Part shown: positions 43,987 to 51,196 of the stretch, one piece after another
How positions within the stretch are numbered: the first letter of the stretch is position 1
Layout of the letters: the number at the start of each line of letters is the position of its first letter
The notes under the pieces: model-generated
What the model was told of the DNA's origin: nothing
What the model saw: only the letters and a program-made list of their open reading frames with translations
Database searches by the model: none
Made by a program: the position numbers and the translations under genes
From: an uncultured Spirochaetota bacterium
GTDB taxonomy: Bacteria; Spirochaetota; UBA4802; UBA5550
Length of the DNA: 64,000 nt
Direction of reading: 5' to 3'
Assembly: GCA_937872225.1 (NCBI GenBank)
Contig: CALMRZ010000047.1
Span: forward strand, 124,001-188,000

Positions 43987-45204
43987 ATGGAACGGATCCT
44001 GAAATACCAGCGGGGGTTCATCCAGCGGATCATTGACCGCTGCGGGCCGCGCCTTCCCGGCTCCGAGGAGGAACAGCGCGCCGCCGCCATGATAGCCGAT
44101 GAGTTTATGTCGGTGACGGGCAATGTCACGGTTGAAGAGTTCAACTATGCGGCAAAGGCCTGCATCGCCGCCATCCCGGCCTTTGGGGCCGGCCTCATGG
44201 TGGCTGGCCTCTTCTTCTTCTGGCTGCCCTTGGTGACGCTGGTCATGACGGCGGCCCTGCTTCTCTTTGCCGTCCCGCAGATCATCCTCTACCGTGAATG
44301 GTTTGATGTTTTTTTCCCGAAATCGACTTCGCGCAATGTTTACAGCATCATCGATCCGCCCGGCGGGGCCCGTTACGTGAGGGCGACCCTGGTCTTCTCC
44401 GCCCACCTCGACTCATCGTGGCACTGCCCGCCCTTCGCGGAAAAAAACCGGCTGGCGCGGTACAAGCTTAACTACGGCGCCTTTTCCTCTTTTATGCTTC
44501 TTCTTCTGTCGATCGCGCGCTACTTCGGCACCGATTTTCTGGGGGTGATTCCCTGGACGATGTGGTGGACCATGGCGGTCGTGCCGTTCCTGTTCCCGGG
44601 CTTTTTCTTTCTATTCCGCTATATGATATACGACAAGGAAACGGCGTCACCGGGTGCCATGGACGACCTTTCCGGGATCGCCACGCTTTTGGGCCTGGCC
44701 AGGATATACCGGGCGCAGCGGAAAAAAAGGCCGCGGAACATACGGCTCCTCATGGTCGCCTTCGGCGCGGAGGAGGCCGGCCTCAGGGGATCGCGGGCCT
44801 TCATCAGGCGCCACCGCGACGACCTACTTTTCGGCGACGTGTGGGTCCTCAACGTGGACGGCGTGGCGGACCGGAACGATTTCATCTGCATGGAAGGCGA
44901 GGCCTGGCAGAGGGTCCGCTATGACCGGGATTACGTGGATATGGTGGAGGGCGCCATGAAGGAGATGGGACTCCGTTATCACCGGTGGACCATGGACGCC
45001 GGGGGCACCGACGCGGCTGAATTCGCCAGGGCCGGCATCGCCAGGTCCATAACGGTATCTGCCCAGGACAGGACGCCCGGTTCAAATTACCATACCCGGT
45101 ACGACACCCTGGACCGCATGGACCCGGAGGCGATGACATTGATGAATGATCTGTGCATGCGCGTCATTGCAAAGGTCGATGCCAGGTCGGCGGGGAGCCA
45201 GTGA
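43987..45204 (+). CDS. M28-family zinc aminopeptidase with membrane segment
   Basis: A 405-residue metallopeptidase. Two to four hydrophobic helices at about 55-105 and 165-215 (for example FGAGLMVAGLFFFWLPLV) interrupt an M28 domain whose zinc ligands can be followed: His in FSAHLDSS, Asp in GAMDDLSG, Glu-Glu in GAEEAGLRG, Asp in LNVDGVAD, and His in NYHTRYDT. It should remove N-terminal residues from peptides at the membrane. It is translationally close to the serpin (9-base gap), so inhibitor and peptidase are made together; M28 enzymes are not serpin targets, so the link is regulatory or functional, not inhibitory. Confidence 0.85.
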   Translation: MERILKYQRGFIQRIIDRCGPRLPGSEEEQRAAAMIADEFMSVTGNVTVEEFNYAAKACIAAIPAFGAGLMVAGLFFFWLPLVTLVMTAALLLFAVPQIILYREWFDVFFPKSTSRNVYSIIDPPGGARYVRATLVFSAHLDSSWHCPPFAEKNRLARYKLNYGAFSSFMLLLLSIARYFGTDFLGVIPWTMWWTMAVVPFLFPGFFFLFRYMIYDKETASPGAMDDLSGIATLLGLARIYRAQRKKRPRNIRLLMVAFGAEEAGLRGSRAFIRRHRDDLLFGDVWVLNVDGVADRNDFICMEGEAWQRVRYDRDYVDMVEGAMKEMGLRYHRWTMDAGGTDAAEFARAGIARSITVSAQDRTPGSNYHTRYDTLDRMDPEAMTLMNDLCMRVIAKVDARSAGSQ

Positions 45205-45228
45205 GGATGCCGGCCCCGGAAATTCACG

Positions 45229-45345
45229 GTGCCGCAGACTCTGTATCGGCTCAGTACCGAGGAAAAGATGCTTCTGAATATCTACGGGGATGATTTTGAA
45301 CGGTACCGGGCGTCAACCTGGCGCCTGATACCGCTTGTATTCTGA
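45229..45345 (+). pseudogene. C-terminal fragment of an isoprenylcysteine methyltransferase-like gene
   Basis: Directly after the M28 gene an open stretch with no start codon translates to LSTEEKMLLNIYGDDFERY, then RASTWRLIPLVF and stop. This is the typical C-terminal end of ICMT/PEMT-type membrane methyltransferases (E-E-x-x-L-x-x-x-[FY]-G-x-x-[FY]-x-x-Y). Everything upstream is missing, so it is a remnant of a deleted gene. Confidence 0.6.
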
Positions 45346-45394
45346 AAATGATGTATCAGCTTTACGAAAATCAAGTTTAAGATAAAGCAAATGT

Positions 45395-45835
45395 TCATAC
45401 TTTACGTTTTTCTATGATGTTAACAGAAAAACCCCAGATGAGCTTCCAGAATATTATGTTATCTACCACTTCTCTGATAACCGTATAATTTCGAAATTGA
45501 TAGTTATCGCTAAAATTCCTAGTTAGTACCTCATCTAAATAATTTTCCACTGCATAGGCAAGGAGAAGAGAAACTGACATCTTAAACAGCTTCCGGAGAT
45601 CCAGAAAATATTCATAATCGTCCATCCGAAAACGCACATGAAAGGTGCGCCATTCGTACGGTTTCCTCTTTTTCTGGTATTGAACCATTTTACCCAAGTG
45701 AGTTGTATCGGGAGCATCATTCATAACCTTTTTAATGAGAAGAACAATCATATCTGAACGAGATAGGCCTTTACGTTGTGCGGCCTGTGAGATTTTTAAA
45801 AGAATATCAACTCGTACATTTAACGTGGTTTTCAT
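45395..45835 (-). CDS. AT-rich ribbon-helix-helix-like protein
   Basis: A 146-residue protein encoded by DNA clearly richer in A+T than its surroundings. The N-terminus TTLNVRVDILLKISQAAQ, then GLSRSDMIVLLIKKV fits a CopG/MetJ-like ribbon-helix-helix DNA-binding fold. The rest (EWRTFHVRFRMDDYEYFLDL onwards) is unrecognised and may be a second, related domain. No partner toxin is adjacent. Composition and lack of context suggest recent transfer. A CGATAACTATCG variant lies within the coding sequence near 45495. Confidence 0.5.
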   Translation of the reverse strand: MKTTLNVRVDILLKISQAAQRKGLSRSDMIVLLIKKVMNDAPDTTHLGKMVQYQKKRKPYEWRTFHVRFRMDDYEYFLDLRKLFKMSVSLLLAYAVENYLDEVLTRNFSDNYQFRNYTVIREVVDNIIFWKLIWGFSVNIIEKRKV

Positions 45836-45897
45836 ACTTTATCCGCTCCTGATTCGGTATTTGCAGGATATACGAATAGAGATTACTGATTGTAAAA

Positions 45898-46902
45898 TTA
45901 TTTCGCGGCGGCAATGCGGTTGCCCCCCTTGCAGCGGGCCCTGAACATGGCGTCGCGGGCGCTCTGGGCAAGGGTGGGGGCGTCCAATCCATGGGCGGGG
46001 CGAAGGGATATGCCGATGCTCACGGTGATTTTAACGCCGGGATCGCCGGTTATCTCGCCTATATCGATGCCGTGCATCACGACACCCAGGTCGCGGGCCA
46101 TGGCGATGGCCTCTTCGCGGCCGGTGCCGAGGAGCACCGCGGCAAACTCGTCGCCCTGGAAGCGGACGGCCGTGTCGGTGTCGCGAAGGACCGATTGGAT
46201 GAAAATGGACATGAGGATGAGTATCTTGTCCCCCGCTTCATGGCCGAACCGGTCGTTGATGTCCTTGAAGTTGTCCGGCTTGATGATGAGCAGGGCCAGG
46301 GGCCGTCCGCTTGGGGCGCGCAGCTCGTCGTATTCCTCCAGCAGGTAATACATGTTGTAGAGGCCGGTGAGCTTGTCCACGAGCATCTGCTTCTTGAGGT
46401 CCCGGACCCAGCGTGTCTTTTCGCTGATCATCCGCTGGGTTTTCCTGATGCGCTCCGTGATGATCGCCAGGAGCTTGTATGTCATCCGGGCCGACATCTT
46501 CGGGTACTTCTGCAGAAACATCGGAAACGTCATCCCCTCGCGGGGAAACACGAGCAGGTCGCTGTCCCTCATGGCGACGGCCGTGGCGTCCCTCGGCGTG
46601 TTGCCGATGAGGTCCCATTCCCCGAAGGATTCACCGGCTATGAACTGGGCGATATCGATATCATCATCGCCGCGGTGACGCGTGATGAGCACCTCGCCCT
46701 CCTTGATGACAAAGAGCTCATTGCCCGGCGAGTCTTCGGTGAATATGAGCGATCCCTTGCGGTAGCGGACGACCTGGCTGTTGTAGGCCACTATCTCCAG
46801 CTCATTGCGCTCCAGGGTTGAAAAGATTTCCATCTTGCCGAGGAGATTGATTCTTTCATTTACATTCGGGTCTGTCATTATTGGGTCCCGGCAGCCGGTC
46901 AC
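45898..46902 (-). CDS. Diguanylate cyclase with cNMP-binding domain (QGDEF variant)
   Basis: A 334-residue signalling protein. Residues about 20-135 form a cyclic-nucleotide-binding domain (ESFGEWDLIGNTPRDATAVA is the phosphate-binding cassette region). A helix-rich linker precedes a GGDEF domain with DKLTGLYNMYYLLEE and metal-site Asp210. The signature is QGDEF at 249-253, Gln replacing the first Gly, and an intact inhibitory RxxD site (Arg240-Asp243) lies 5 residues ahead. It should make c-di-GMP under cAMP/cGMP control, if the Gln is tolerated. Starts at GTG 46902, overlapping the upstream stop (GTGA), or at ATG 46878. Confidence 0.85.
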   Translation of the reverse strand: MTGCRDPIMTDPNVNERINLLGKMEIFSTLERNELEIVAYNSQVVRYRKGSLIFTEDSPGNELFVIKEGEVLITRHRGDDDIDIAQFIAGESFGEWDLIGNTPRDATAVAMRDSDLLVFPREGMTFPMFLQKYPKMSARMTYKLLAIITERIRKTQRMISEKTRWVRDLKKQMLVDKLTGLYNMYYLLEEYDELRAPSGRPLALLIIKPDNFKDINDRFGHEAGDKILILMSIFIQSVLRDTDTAVRFQGDEFAAVLLGTGREEAIAMARDLGVVMHGIDIGEITGDPGVKITVSIGISLRPAHGLDAPTLAQSARDAMFRARCKGGNRIAAAK

Positions 46903-47459
46903 TTGCCTTTTCTCGTCAATCGTCCAAACATTCCAGGATAGGTTTTTCGAGATATGAAGCCCGGCCGGTAGGCGCGGACCTCCTCGATGGTGATGAAGGC
47001 GCCCGGCTCCAGGATATTCACGATATCCAGGTAGCGGGCCAGGTTCTTTTTCGGGACCAGGGAATAGATGATGTAGACCGGCCCTTTCAGCCCCAATCCC
47101 TCGCTGATGGTGACCCCGAAGCCTTCACCGCGCAGCATGAGGGGCAGCGCCGACACCTCCTTTGTCGTTATGACCCGTATCGATTTGTAGCCGAAGGGAA
47201 GGCGTGATTCGAGGAGCATTCCCACGTAGTTTCCCGTGGCAAACCCCGCCGCGTACACGAGGTAGCTGTATACGCTTTCCAGGTTGGCCAGGGCCTTGCT
47301 GATGGCGGTGATCCAGATGAGAACTTCAAAAAAGCCGAAGATGGGCGCCACGTACCGGTATCCGCGGGAGATGAGGACGATCCTGACGGTCCCGATGGAA
47401 ACGTCCACAATGCGGGCAAAAAATATGTAAAGCATGGTTAATAGTTCGGCCTGTGACAT
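46899..47459 (-). CDS. UPF0316/DUF2179-family membrane protein
   Basis: A 186-residue protein with three hydrophobic segments in the first 100 residues (LLTMLYIFFARIVDVSIGTV; VAPIFGFFEVLIWITAI; SYLVYAAGFATGNYVGM), with the R-I-V-D-V-x-[IL]-G-T-x-R motif of UPF0316, followed by a C-terminal DUF2179 cytosolic domain (IRVITTKEVSALPLML and YIIYSLVPKKNLARYLDIV). Function unknown; DUF2179 domains in other proteins bind nucleotides such as c-di-AMP. It overlaps the diguanylate cyclase gene by 4 bases, so the pair forms an operon and may share a nucleotide-signalling role. Confidence 0.8.
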   Translation of the reverse strand: MSQAELLTMLYIFFARIVDVSIGTVRIVLISRGYRYVAPIFGFFEVLIWITAISKALANLESVYSYLVYAAGFATGNYVGMLLESRLPFGYKSIRVITTKEVSALPLMLRGEGFGVTISEGLGLKGPVYIIYSLVPKKNLARYLDIVNILEPGAFITIEEVRAYRPGFISRKTYPGMFGRLTRKGK

Positions 47460-47604
47460 GGCATTGATCCATTAATATAAGGCGAGGCCTGTCTGATGCT
47501 GCCCGTATCCCCACACCCGGAGGATGTCATGCGTATGGTATGGATTGCTTATACCGGTTGTCAAAATAATTTTTTGCCTATCAATTTTTTTCAATTGATA
47601 TTAC

Positions 47605-48483
47605 ATGGATGTTGTTTATTATATGATAAACACATTCATTAATGCAATGGCCCGGCGTCGCTTCCAGGCCATTGGCGCGGAACGCGTCATGGTTTCATAT
47701 AAAAACAGGTTTCCCTTTAAAATAGGCACCACCTCGTTTATCCTCCCGGTCAAGGAGGAAAGCGTGGTGGCCAACGTGGTGTATCTCAAGGACAGCTTCG
47801 ACCTGGTGCAGCTCCTGTTCTTCGGCCGGGAATATCTGGACGAGGTGATGTCGCCGAAGATCATCAGGGACTTGAAGGCCATCAGGGACGAAAGCGGCCT
47901 CAGGTACACGGTGCACCTGCCTTCGGACCTGGAACTGCTCAATCCGTCGGCTTCCGCGATGGAGGATTCCATCGGCGTCATTGAGAAGATCATGGCTGAA
48001 ACGGAAATCCTCGATATCGACGGATACGTGCTCCATGTCGACAGGCTGGTCAAGGGCTCGCCCAGCGTCGAACTTGACCGGGAGCAGTTCAACCTGTTCC
48101 ACCGGGCGCTTGACGCCATTTCCGTGAAGCTGGCGAATTCCGCCGGCAATATATTTATTGAAAACACCAACTATGACCTGACGTTTTTCAGCAGCCTCAT
48201 CATGCGGAGCCGGTGCTCGGTCTGCATGGACGCGGGCCATATAACGCTCCATGGCCACGACTACGGGAGGTTCATCGAGGTGTTCCACCGGAAGATCCGG
48301 CAGGTGCACCTCCATGGCGTCAGCGGCGGCAGGGACCACCAGGCATTGACCGCCCTCGATGTCGTTTCATCGGGATTGTTCAACCATTTTCTGAAAGATT
48401 ACACCGGCTCGGTCGTTATCGAGGTCTACAACCTTAAAGACCTGGTGAAATCCGGGGAGTTCGTCGAGCGGTTCTGCAAGTAA
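47605..48483 (+). CDS. CbiR-like cobamide remodelling phosphodiesterase (TIM barrel)
   Basis: A 292-residue protein of the xylose isomerase-like/AP-endonuclease-2 barrel superfamily. After a short N-terminal extension the chain runs FPFKIGTTSFILP, YTVHLPSDLELL, VLHVDRLV, FIENTNYDL, CMDAGHITLHGHD, then VHLHGVSGGRDHQAL; the acidic and His residues at strand ends would bind metal. This strand order resembles CbiR, which hydrolyses the phosphodiester of cobamides for remodelling. No other cobamide gene lies in the window. The extension may be false: the ATG at 47689 (MVSYKNRFPF) is an alternative start. The assignment is from remembered family pattern. Confidence 0.5.
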   Translation: MDVVYYMINTFINAMARRRFQAIGAERVMVSYKNRFPFKIGTTSFILPVKEESVVANVVYLKDSFDLVQLLFFGREYLDEVMSPKIIRDLKAIRDESGLRYTVHLPSDLELLNPSASAMEDSIGVIEKIMAETEILDIDGYVLHVDRLVKGSPSVELDREQFNLFHRALDAISVKLANSAGNIFIENTNYDLTFFSSLIMRSRCSVCMDAGHITLHGHDYGRFIEVFHRKIRQVHLHGVSGGRDHQALTALDVVSSGLFNHFLKDYTGSVVIEVYNLKDLVKSGEFVERFCK

Positions 48484-48650
48484 AAAGGAATGCAGCCGCA
48501 CATAACGACTGGGAGTTTATGCCCGGCTTTATCCGGATAATGTTACAAAAATTTTAAATTTTTCTGGACATTAAAAACTCCGATTATATGGTGTGCTTAA
48601 ATACGTTATAGATCAAATACTTTTATCTTAATGCATTAAGGGGGTTATAA

Positions 48651-49574
48651 ATGAAGAAACTAACTGTTGTAATGCTTGCCGCAGTATTCGCCATCGGTAT
48701 ATGCTTCACGCCTTCCGCTTCGCATGCTGTTGAGGCGAAAGTCGGCCTGTACATGATGGGCGACTGGTGGCAGCCGGGCTTTATCAAATTCGAGAGGGAA
48801 TCCGCCGCAAAGCTCTTCGGCGATAACCTCAAGCATGACAGCGAGGGATCGTTCATGTTCGGTCCCATGTTCTGGGTGCAGCTGACCGGCGCATGGAGCC
48901 TGGGAGGACAGGTCCTCTTCGGCCTCAGCAGGAATGAATTCAAGTACTCGTCAATAGCGGCTGATCTTAATCTGGCAAGGGCGTTCCCGGGAGGTATTTT
49001 TTCCGCGTATTATGACGTGGGAGAATCCAAGTGCCGCAGGTACGATACGGACCTGACCGCGGAGTGGGCCTTCCATAAGTACTTGAACCTTCTCATCGGC
49101 CTCAGGTTTAATTATGATGATGGCGAAGGAGATTCAATCCGCCTGGGTTTTGCCGGCCCATTGCTTGATATGAAAAAAGAAGAATACAGCGCATGGTATT
49201 TCGGGCCCTCCATCGGCGTCGGTTTCCACTATGAATTCATCAAGGGCCTTACCTTGAGCACCGGATTGTCGGCCATCATTCAGTTCGGCGAATACAACAA
49301 TGAAAAGAAATATCTGTGGTCATTCCTCACGATGATCCCCTATGAATATAAAGTCGGGTATTTCTGCATCGGTCTTGACATGAACGTGAAGCTGGCCTAT
49401 CTCATCCAGCCCGCTCACCTCGAAGTGTTTGTCGGCGGCCGGTACATGATGCTGCCCCATATTGCCGCAGGGGATGACAGTTCCGGGCTTGATATCAGCT
49501 ATAAGGACGAGTGGATAAACGGCGAGATCGAGCACTGGGGAGGCATCTTCTTCGGTGCCGCGTACAAGTTCTAA
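48651..49574 (+). CDS. Outer-membrane beta-barrel protein (tandem paralogue 1)
   Basis: A 307-residue protein with signal peptide (LTVVMLAAVFAIGICFTPSA) and alternating strands ending in GGIFFGAAYKF, a C-terminal Phe suited to BAM recognition. Marked stretches are GDWWQPGFIKFER, GSFMFGPMFWVQLTGAW, SAWYFGPSIGVGFHY and EVFVGGRYMMLPH. The next gene encodes a clear paralogue with the same landmarks. AAGGGGG precedes the ATG. A strong terminator follows 30 bases after the stop, so each paralogue has some separate expression. Role unknown; probably a barrel of about 12-14 strands. Confidence 0.75.
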   Translation: MKKLTVVMLAAVFAIGICFTPSASHAVEAKVGLYMMGDWWQPGFIKFERESAAKLFGDNLKHDSEGSFMFGPMFWVQLTGAWSLGGQVLFGLSRNEFKYSSIAADLNLARAFPGGIFSAYYDVGESKCRRYDTDLTAEWAFHKYLNLLIGLRFNYDDGEGDSIRLGFAGPLLDMKKEEYSAWYFGPSIGVGFHYEFIKGLTLSTGLSAIIQFGEYNNEKKYLWSFLTMIPYEYKVGYFCIGLDMNVKLAYLIQPAHLEVFVGGRYMMLPHIAAGDDSSGLDISYKDEWINGEIEHWGGIFFGAAYKF

Positions 49575-49604
49575 TAACGGTCCAGCATAAATACAACACA
49601 TGAT

Positions 49605-49632
49605 AAAACCGCCGCGAAAGCGGCGGTTTTGC
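49605..49632 (+). terminator. Rho-independent terminator
   Basis: Perfect 11-bp stem AAAACCGCCGC / GCGGCGGTTTT with GAAA tetraloop, 31 bases after the first barrel gene. A similar stem (AAACCGCCGC) ends the lipoprotein gene at 59068. Confidence 0.85.
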
Positions 49633-49668
49633 TGTATAAGCCAGGTAAGGGCGCGGGGAGGGATCTTC

Positions 49669-50676
49669 ATGAAAAAGTGCATTCTGATAGTACTTGCTGT
49701 TGTGCTGGTTGCCGGGCCGGCGGCCATTCCTGCCGCGTCAAAGCCGAAAAAGCAGAAACCCAGGAATGTTACTATCACTGCTGTGCCGAAGCCCAGACCG
49801 GCGGGGCTGAAAAATGTCGAGGTGAAGCTTGGCCTCGCCATGGCCCATGACTGGTGGATGCCGTCCTTCGCGCGAATGGAAAACGGCATGAAGGGCAACC
49901 TGACAGCCAGGAACCTGAGGACATCCTGCGGCGGCTCATTCATGATGGGGCCGGAATTATGGATCCGGGTCGGTCCCGCGTGGAACATAGGATTATCGGC
50001 CCTTATCGGCCTCTCGAAGGACAGGATCAAGCATACCACCCAGGCCCTTGACAATAATCTGCTTTATCTCACCATTCCCCAGACCATGGTGAGCGCTTTC
50101 ATTGAAGACGGGACTTCCAGGACCAGAAGGTATGAAGCGGACGCCTCGGCGGCGTATTCATTTCATAAGTTTTTCCGCCTGCTGTTCGGGGCCCGGTTCA
50201 GGTATATCGACGGCAGCGCCAGTTTTCAGAGGTTATCAACCCTATACTTTCCGATAAGCCAGACGAAACAGGAATACAACGCCTGGTATGTGGGCCCGTC
50301 GGCGGGCATCGGGTTTTATTACGGGATAAAAGGTTTTTCGATACAGGCGGGCGTGTCCGCCCTTATCCAGGGAGGCACCTATTACTGCAAGAACAGTTTT
50401 ATCAGCCCCCTGTATGGATTGGTTCCCTTCGCCTACATACCCGATGAATACGCCGTCGCCTACCTTGCCCTGGGCGGGGCGGCGGACCTCCGGCTTGCCT
50501 ATTTCATCAATCGGATCCGACTCGAGGTCTGGATCGGAGGGCGTTATGCCATCCTGCCCCATGTGTCATTGTACGATGCCGGGTCGGCCTATAACGGCAG
50601 TTACAAGAAGGGATGGATCACCGGCGAGTTCGAGCAGTACGGCGGCCTGAATTTCGGGGCGGCGTATAAGTTTTAG
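49669..50676 (+). CDS. Outer-membrane beta-barrel protein (tandem paralogue 2)
   Basis: A 335-residue paralogue of the preceding barrel. Start set at 49669 (MKKCILIVLAVVLVAGPAAI, signal peptide) with GGGGAGGG upstream; the frame is open to 49600. It carries an extra Lys/Pro-rich segment after the signal (SKPKKQKPRN). Shared landmarks: AHDWWMPSFARMEN, GSFMMGPELWIRVG, NAWYVGPSAGIGFYY, EVWIGGRYAILPH, and the same final FGAAYKF. The duplication is old: identity is concentrated in these segments. A long perfect palindrome begins 2 bases after the stop. Confidence 0.75.
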   Translation: MKKCILIVLAVVLVAGPAAIPAASKPKKQKPRNVTITAVPKPRPAGLKNVEVKLGLAMAHDWWMPSFARMENGMKGNLTARNLRTSCGGSFMMGPELWIRVGPAWNIGLSALIGLSKDRIKHTTQALDNNLLYLTIPQTMVSAFIEDGTSRTRRYEADASAAYSFHKFFRLLFGARFRYIDGSASFQRLSTLYFPISQTKQEYNAWYVGPSAGIGFYYGIKGFSIQAGVSALIQGGTYYCKNSFISPLYGLVPFAYIPDEYAVAYLALGGAADLRLAYFINRIRLEVWIGGRYAILPHVSLYDAGSAYNGSYKKGWITGEFEQYGGLNFGAAYKF

Positions 50677-50678
50677 GT

Positions 50679-50722
50679 CTCCTCTGATAGGGCGGGGTTT
50701 AAACCCCGCCCTATCAGAGGAG
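50679..50722. repeat. 44-bp perfect palindrome (left end of HUH transposase unit)
   Basis: CTCCTCTGATAGGGCGGGGTTT followed by its exact reverse complement; centre between 50700 and 50701. The outer arm CTCTGATAG is shared with the palindrome at 51153-51194, while the inner arms differ. It also follows the barrel gene and can act as a transcription-stopping hairpin. Confidence 0.85.
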
Positions 50723-50726
50723 GCAA

Positions 50727-51068
50727 TCATTGATGTTTGATATAATTAAACACCTTGTCAAAGGAACTCCGGTCAACGGTAAAAACTCCATAACCCCTCT
50801 GCCAGTATAGGCCCGGTATTTTATACGACGAATATCCCTTCAAATTCTTAACGATTTCCGATACGCTCCATTTCGGAGGCGCTGAAACCTGGAGATGGAC
50901 ATGGTCTCCCCGGCCGTTAGCGATATGCACAATCAGGCCCAGGTTTCCGGCCTTATCTGCTAAAACGGCCCTGAGCCCTTTCATCAAAGTTGGTGTTATG
51001 ACATCCTCTCTGTTCTTCGTTGAAAAAACGATATGAAAGACGATATCCCGGTATGTATGTTCGTTCAT
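50727..51068 (-). CDS. HUH/Y1 transposase (IS200/RAYT-like)
   Basis: A 113-residue TnpA-type single-strand transposase. The HUH motif is His56-Val-His58 (GDHVHLQ); the nucleophile is Tyr109 in FNYIKHQ, and the core strands FHIVFSTKNR and WQRGYGVFTVDRSSFD match the family. I start at 51068 because GGAGGAATGTC precedes that ATG; the frame is open to 51167. The chain stops four residues after the catalytic Tyr, shorter than the usual 130-150, so part of the last helix is missing, which may weaken activity. It nicks and rejoins single-stranded hairpin ends; the flanking palindromes are the likely substrates. Confidence 0.85.
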   Translation of the reverse strand: MNEHTYRDIVFHIVFSTKNREDVITPTLMKGLRAVLADKAGNLGLIVHIANGRGDHVHLQVSAPPKWSVSEIVKNLKGYSSYKIPGLYWQRGYGVFTVDRSSFDKVFNYIKHQ

Positions 51069-51152
51069 GACATTCCTCCATGATAGGTATATCATGGGTA
51101 CGAACGGGATCGGCGATTGTATAAATATTTTTCTGGTGTGGTGAAACGGTAT

Positions 51153-51194
51153 CCCTCTGATAGCCACGGTTTTAAACCCGTGGCTATCAGAGGG
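51153..51194. repeat. 42-bp near-perfect palindrome (right end of HUH transposase unit)
   Basis: Arms CCCTCTGATAGCCACGG and CCGTGGCTATCAGAGGG around a TTTTAAAC centre, one mismatched pair in 21. It lies 2 bases from the end of carB and can also serve as its terminator. Confidence 0.85.
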
Positions 51195-51196
51195 CG

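Larger units (their letters stand above)
50679..51194 (-). mobile_element. Palindrome-framed IS200/RAYT-like unit
   Basis: A 516-bp unit: a single HUH/Y1 transposase gene framed by two 42-44-bp palindromes with matching outer arms. This is the layout of REP-associated tyrosine transposase modules and, more loosely, of IS200-type elements with subterminal hairpins. No accessory TnpB gene is present. Confidence 0.65.

Noticed and set aside
50679-51194. Two long palindromes considered as a minimal CRISPR array or as paired attachment sites
   Set aside because: There are only two, they are inverted repeats rather than direct repeats with regular spacers, and a transposase gene fills the interval.
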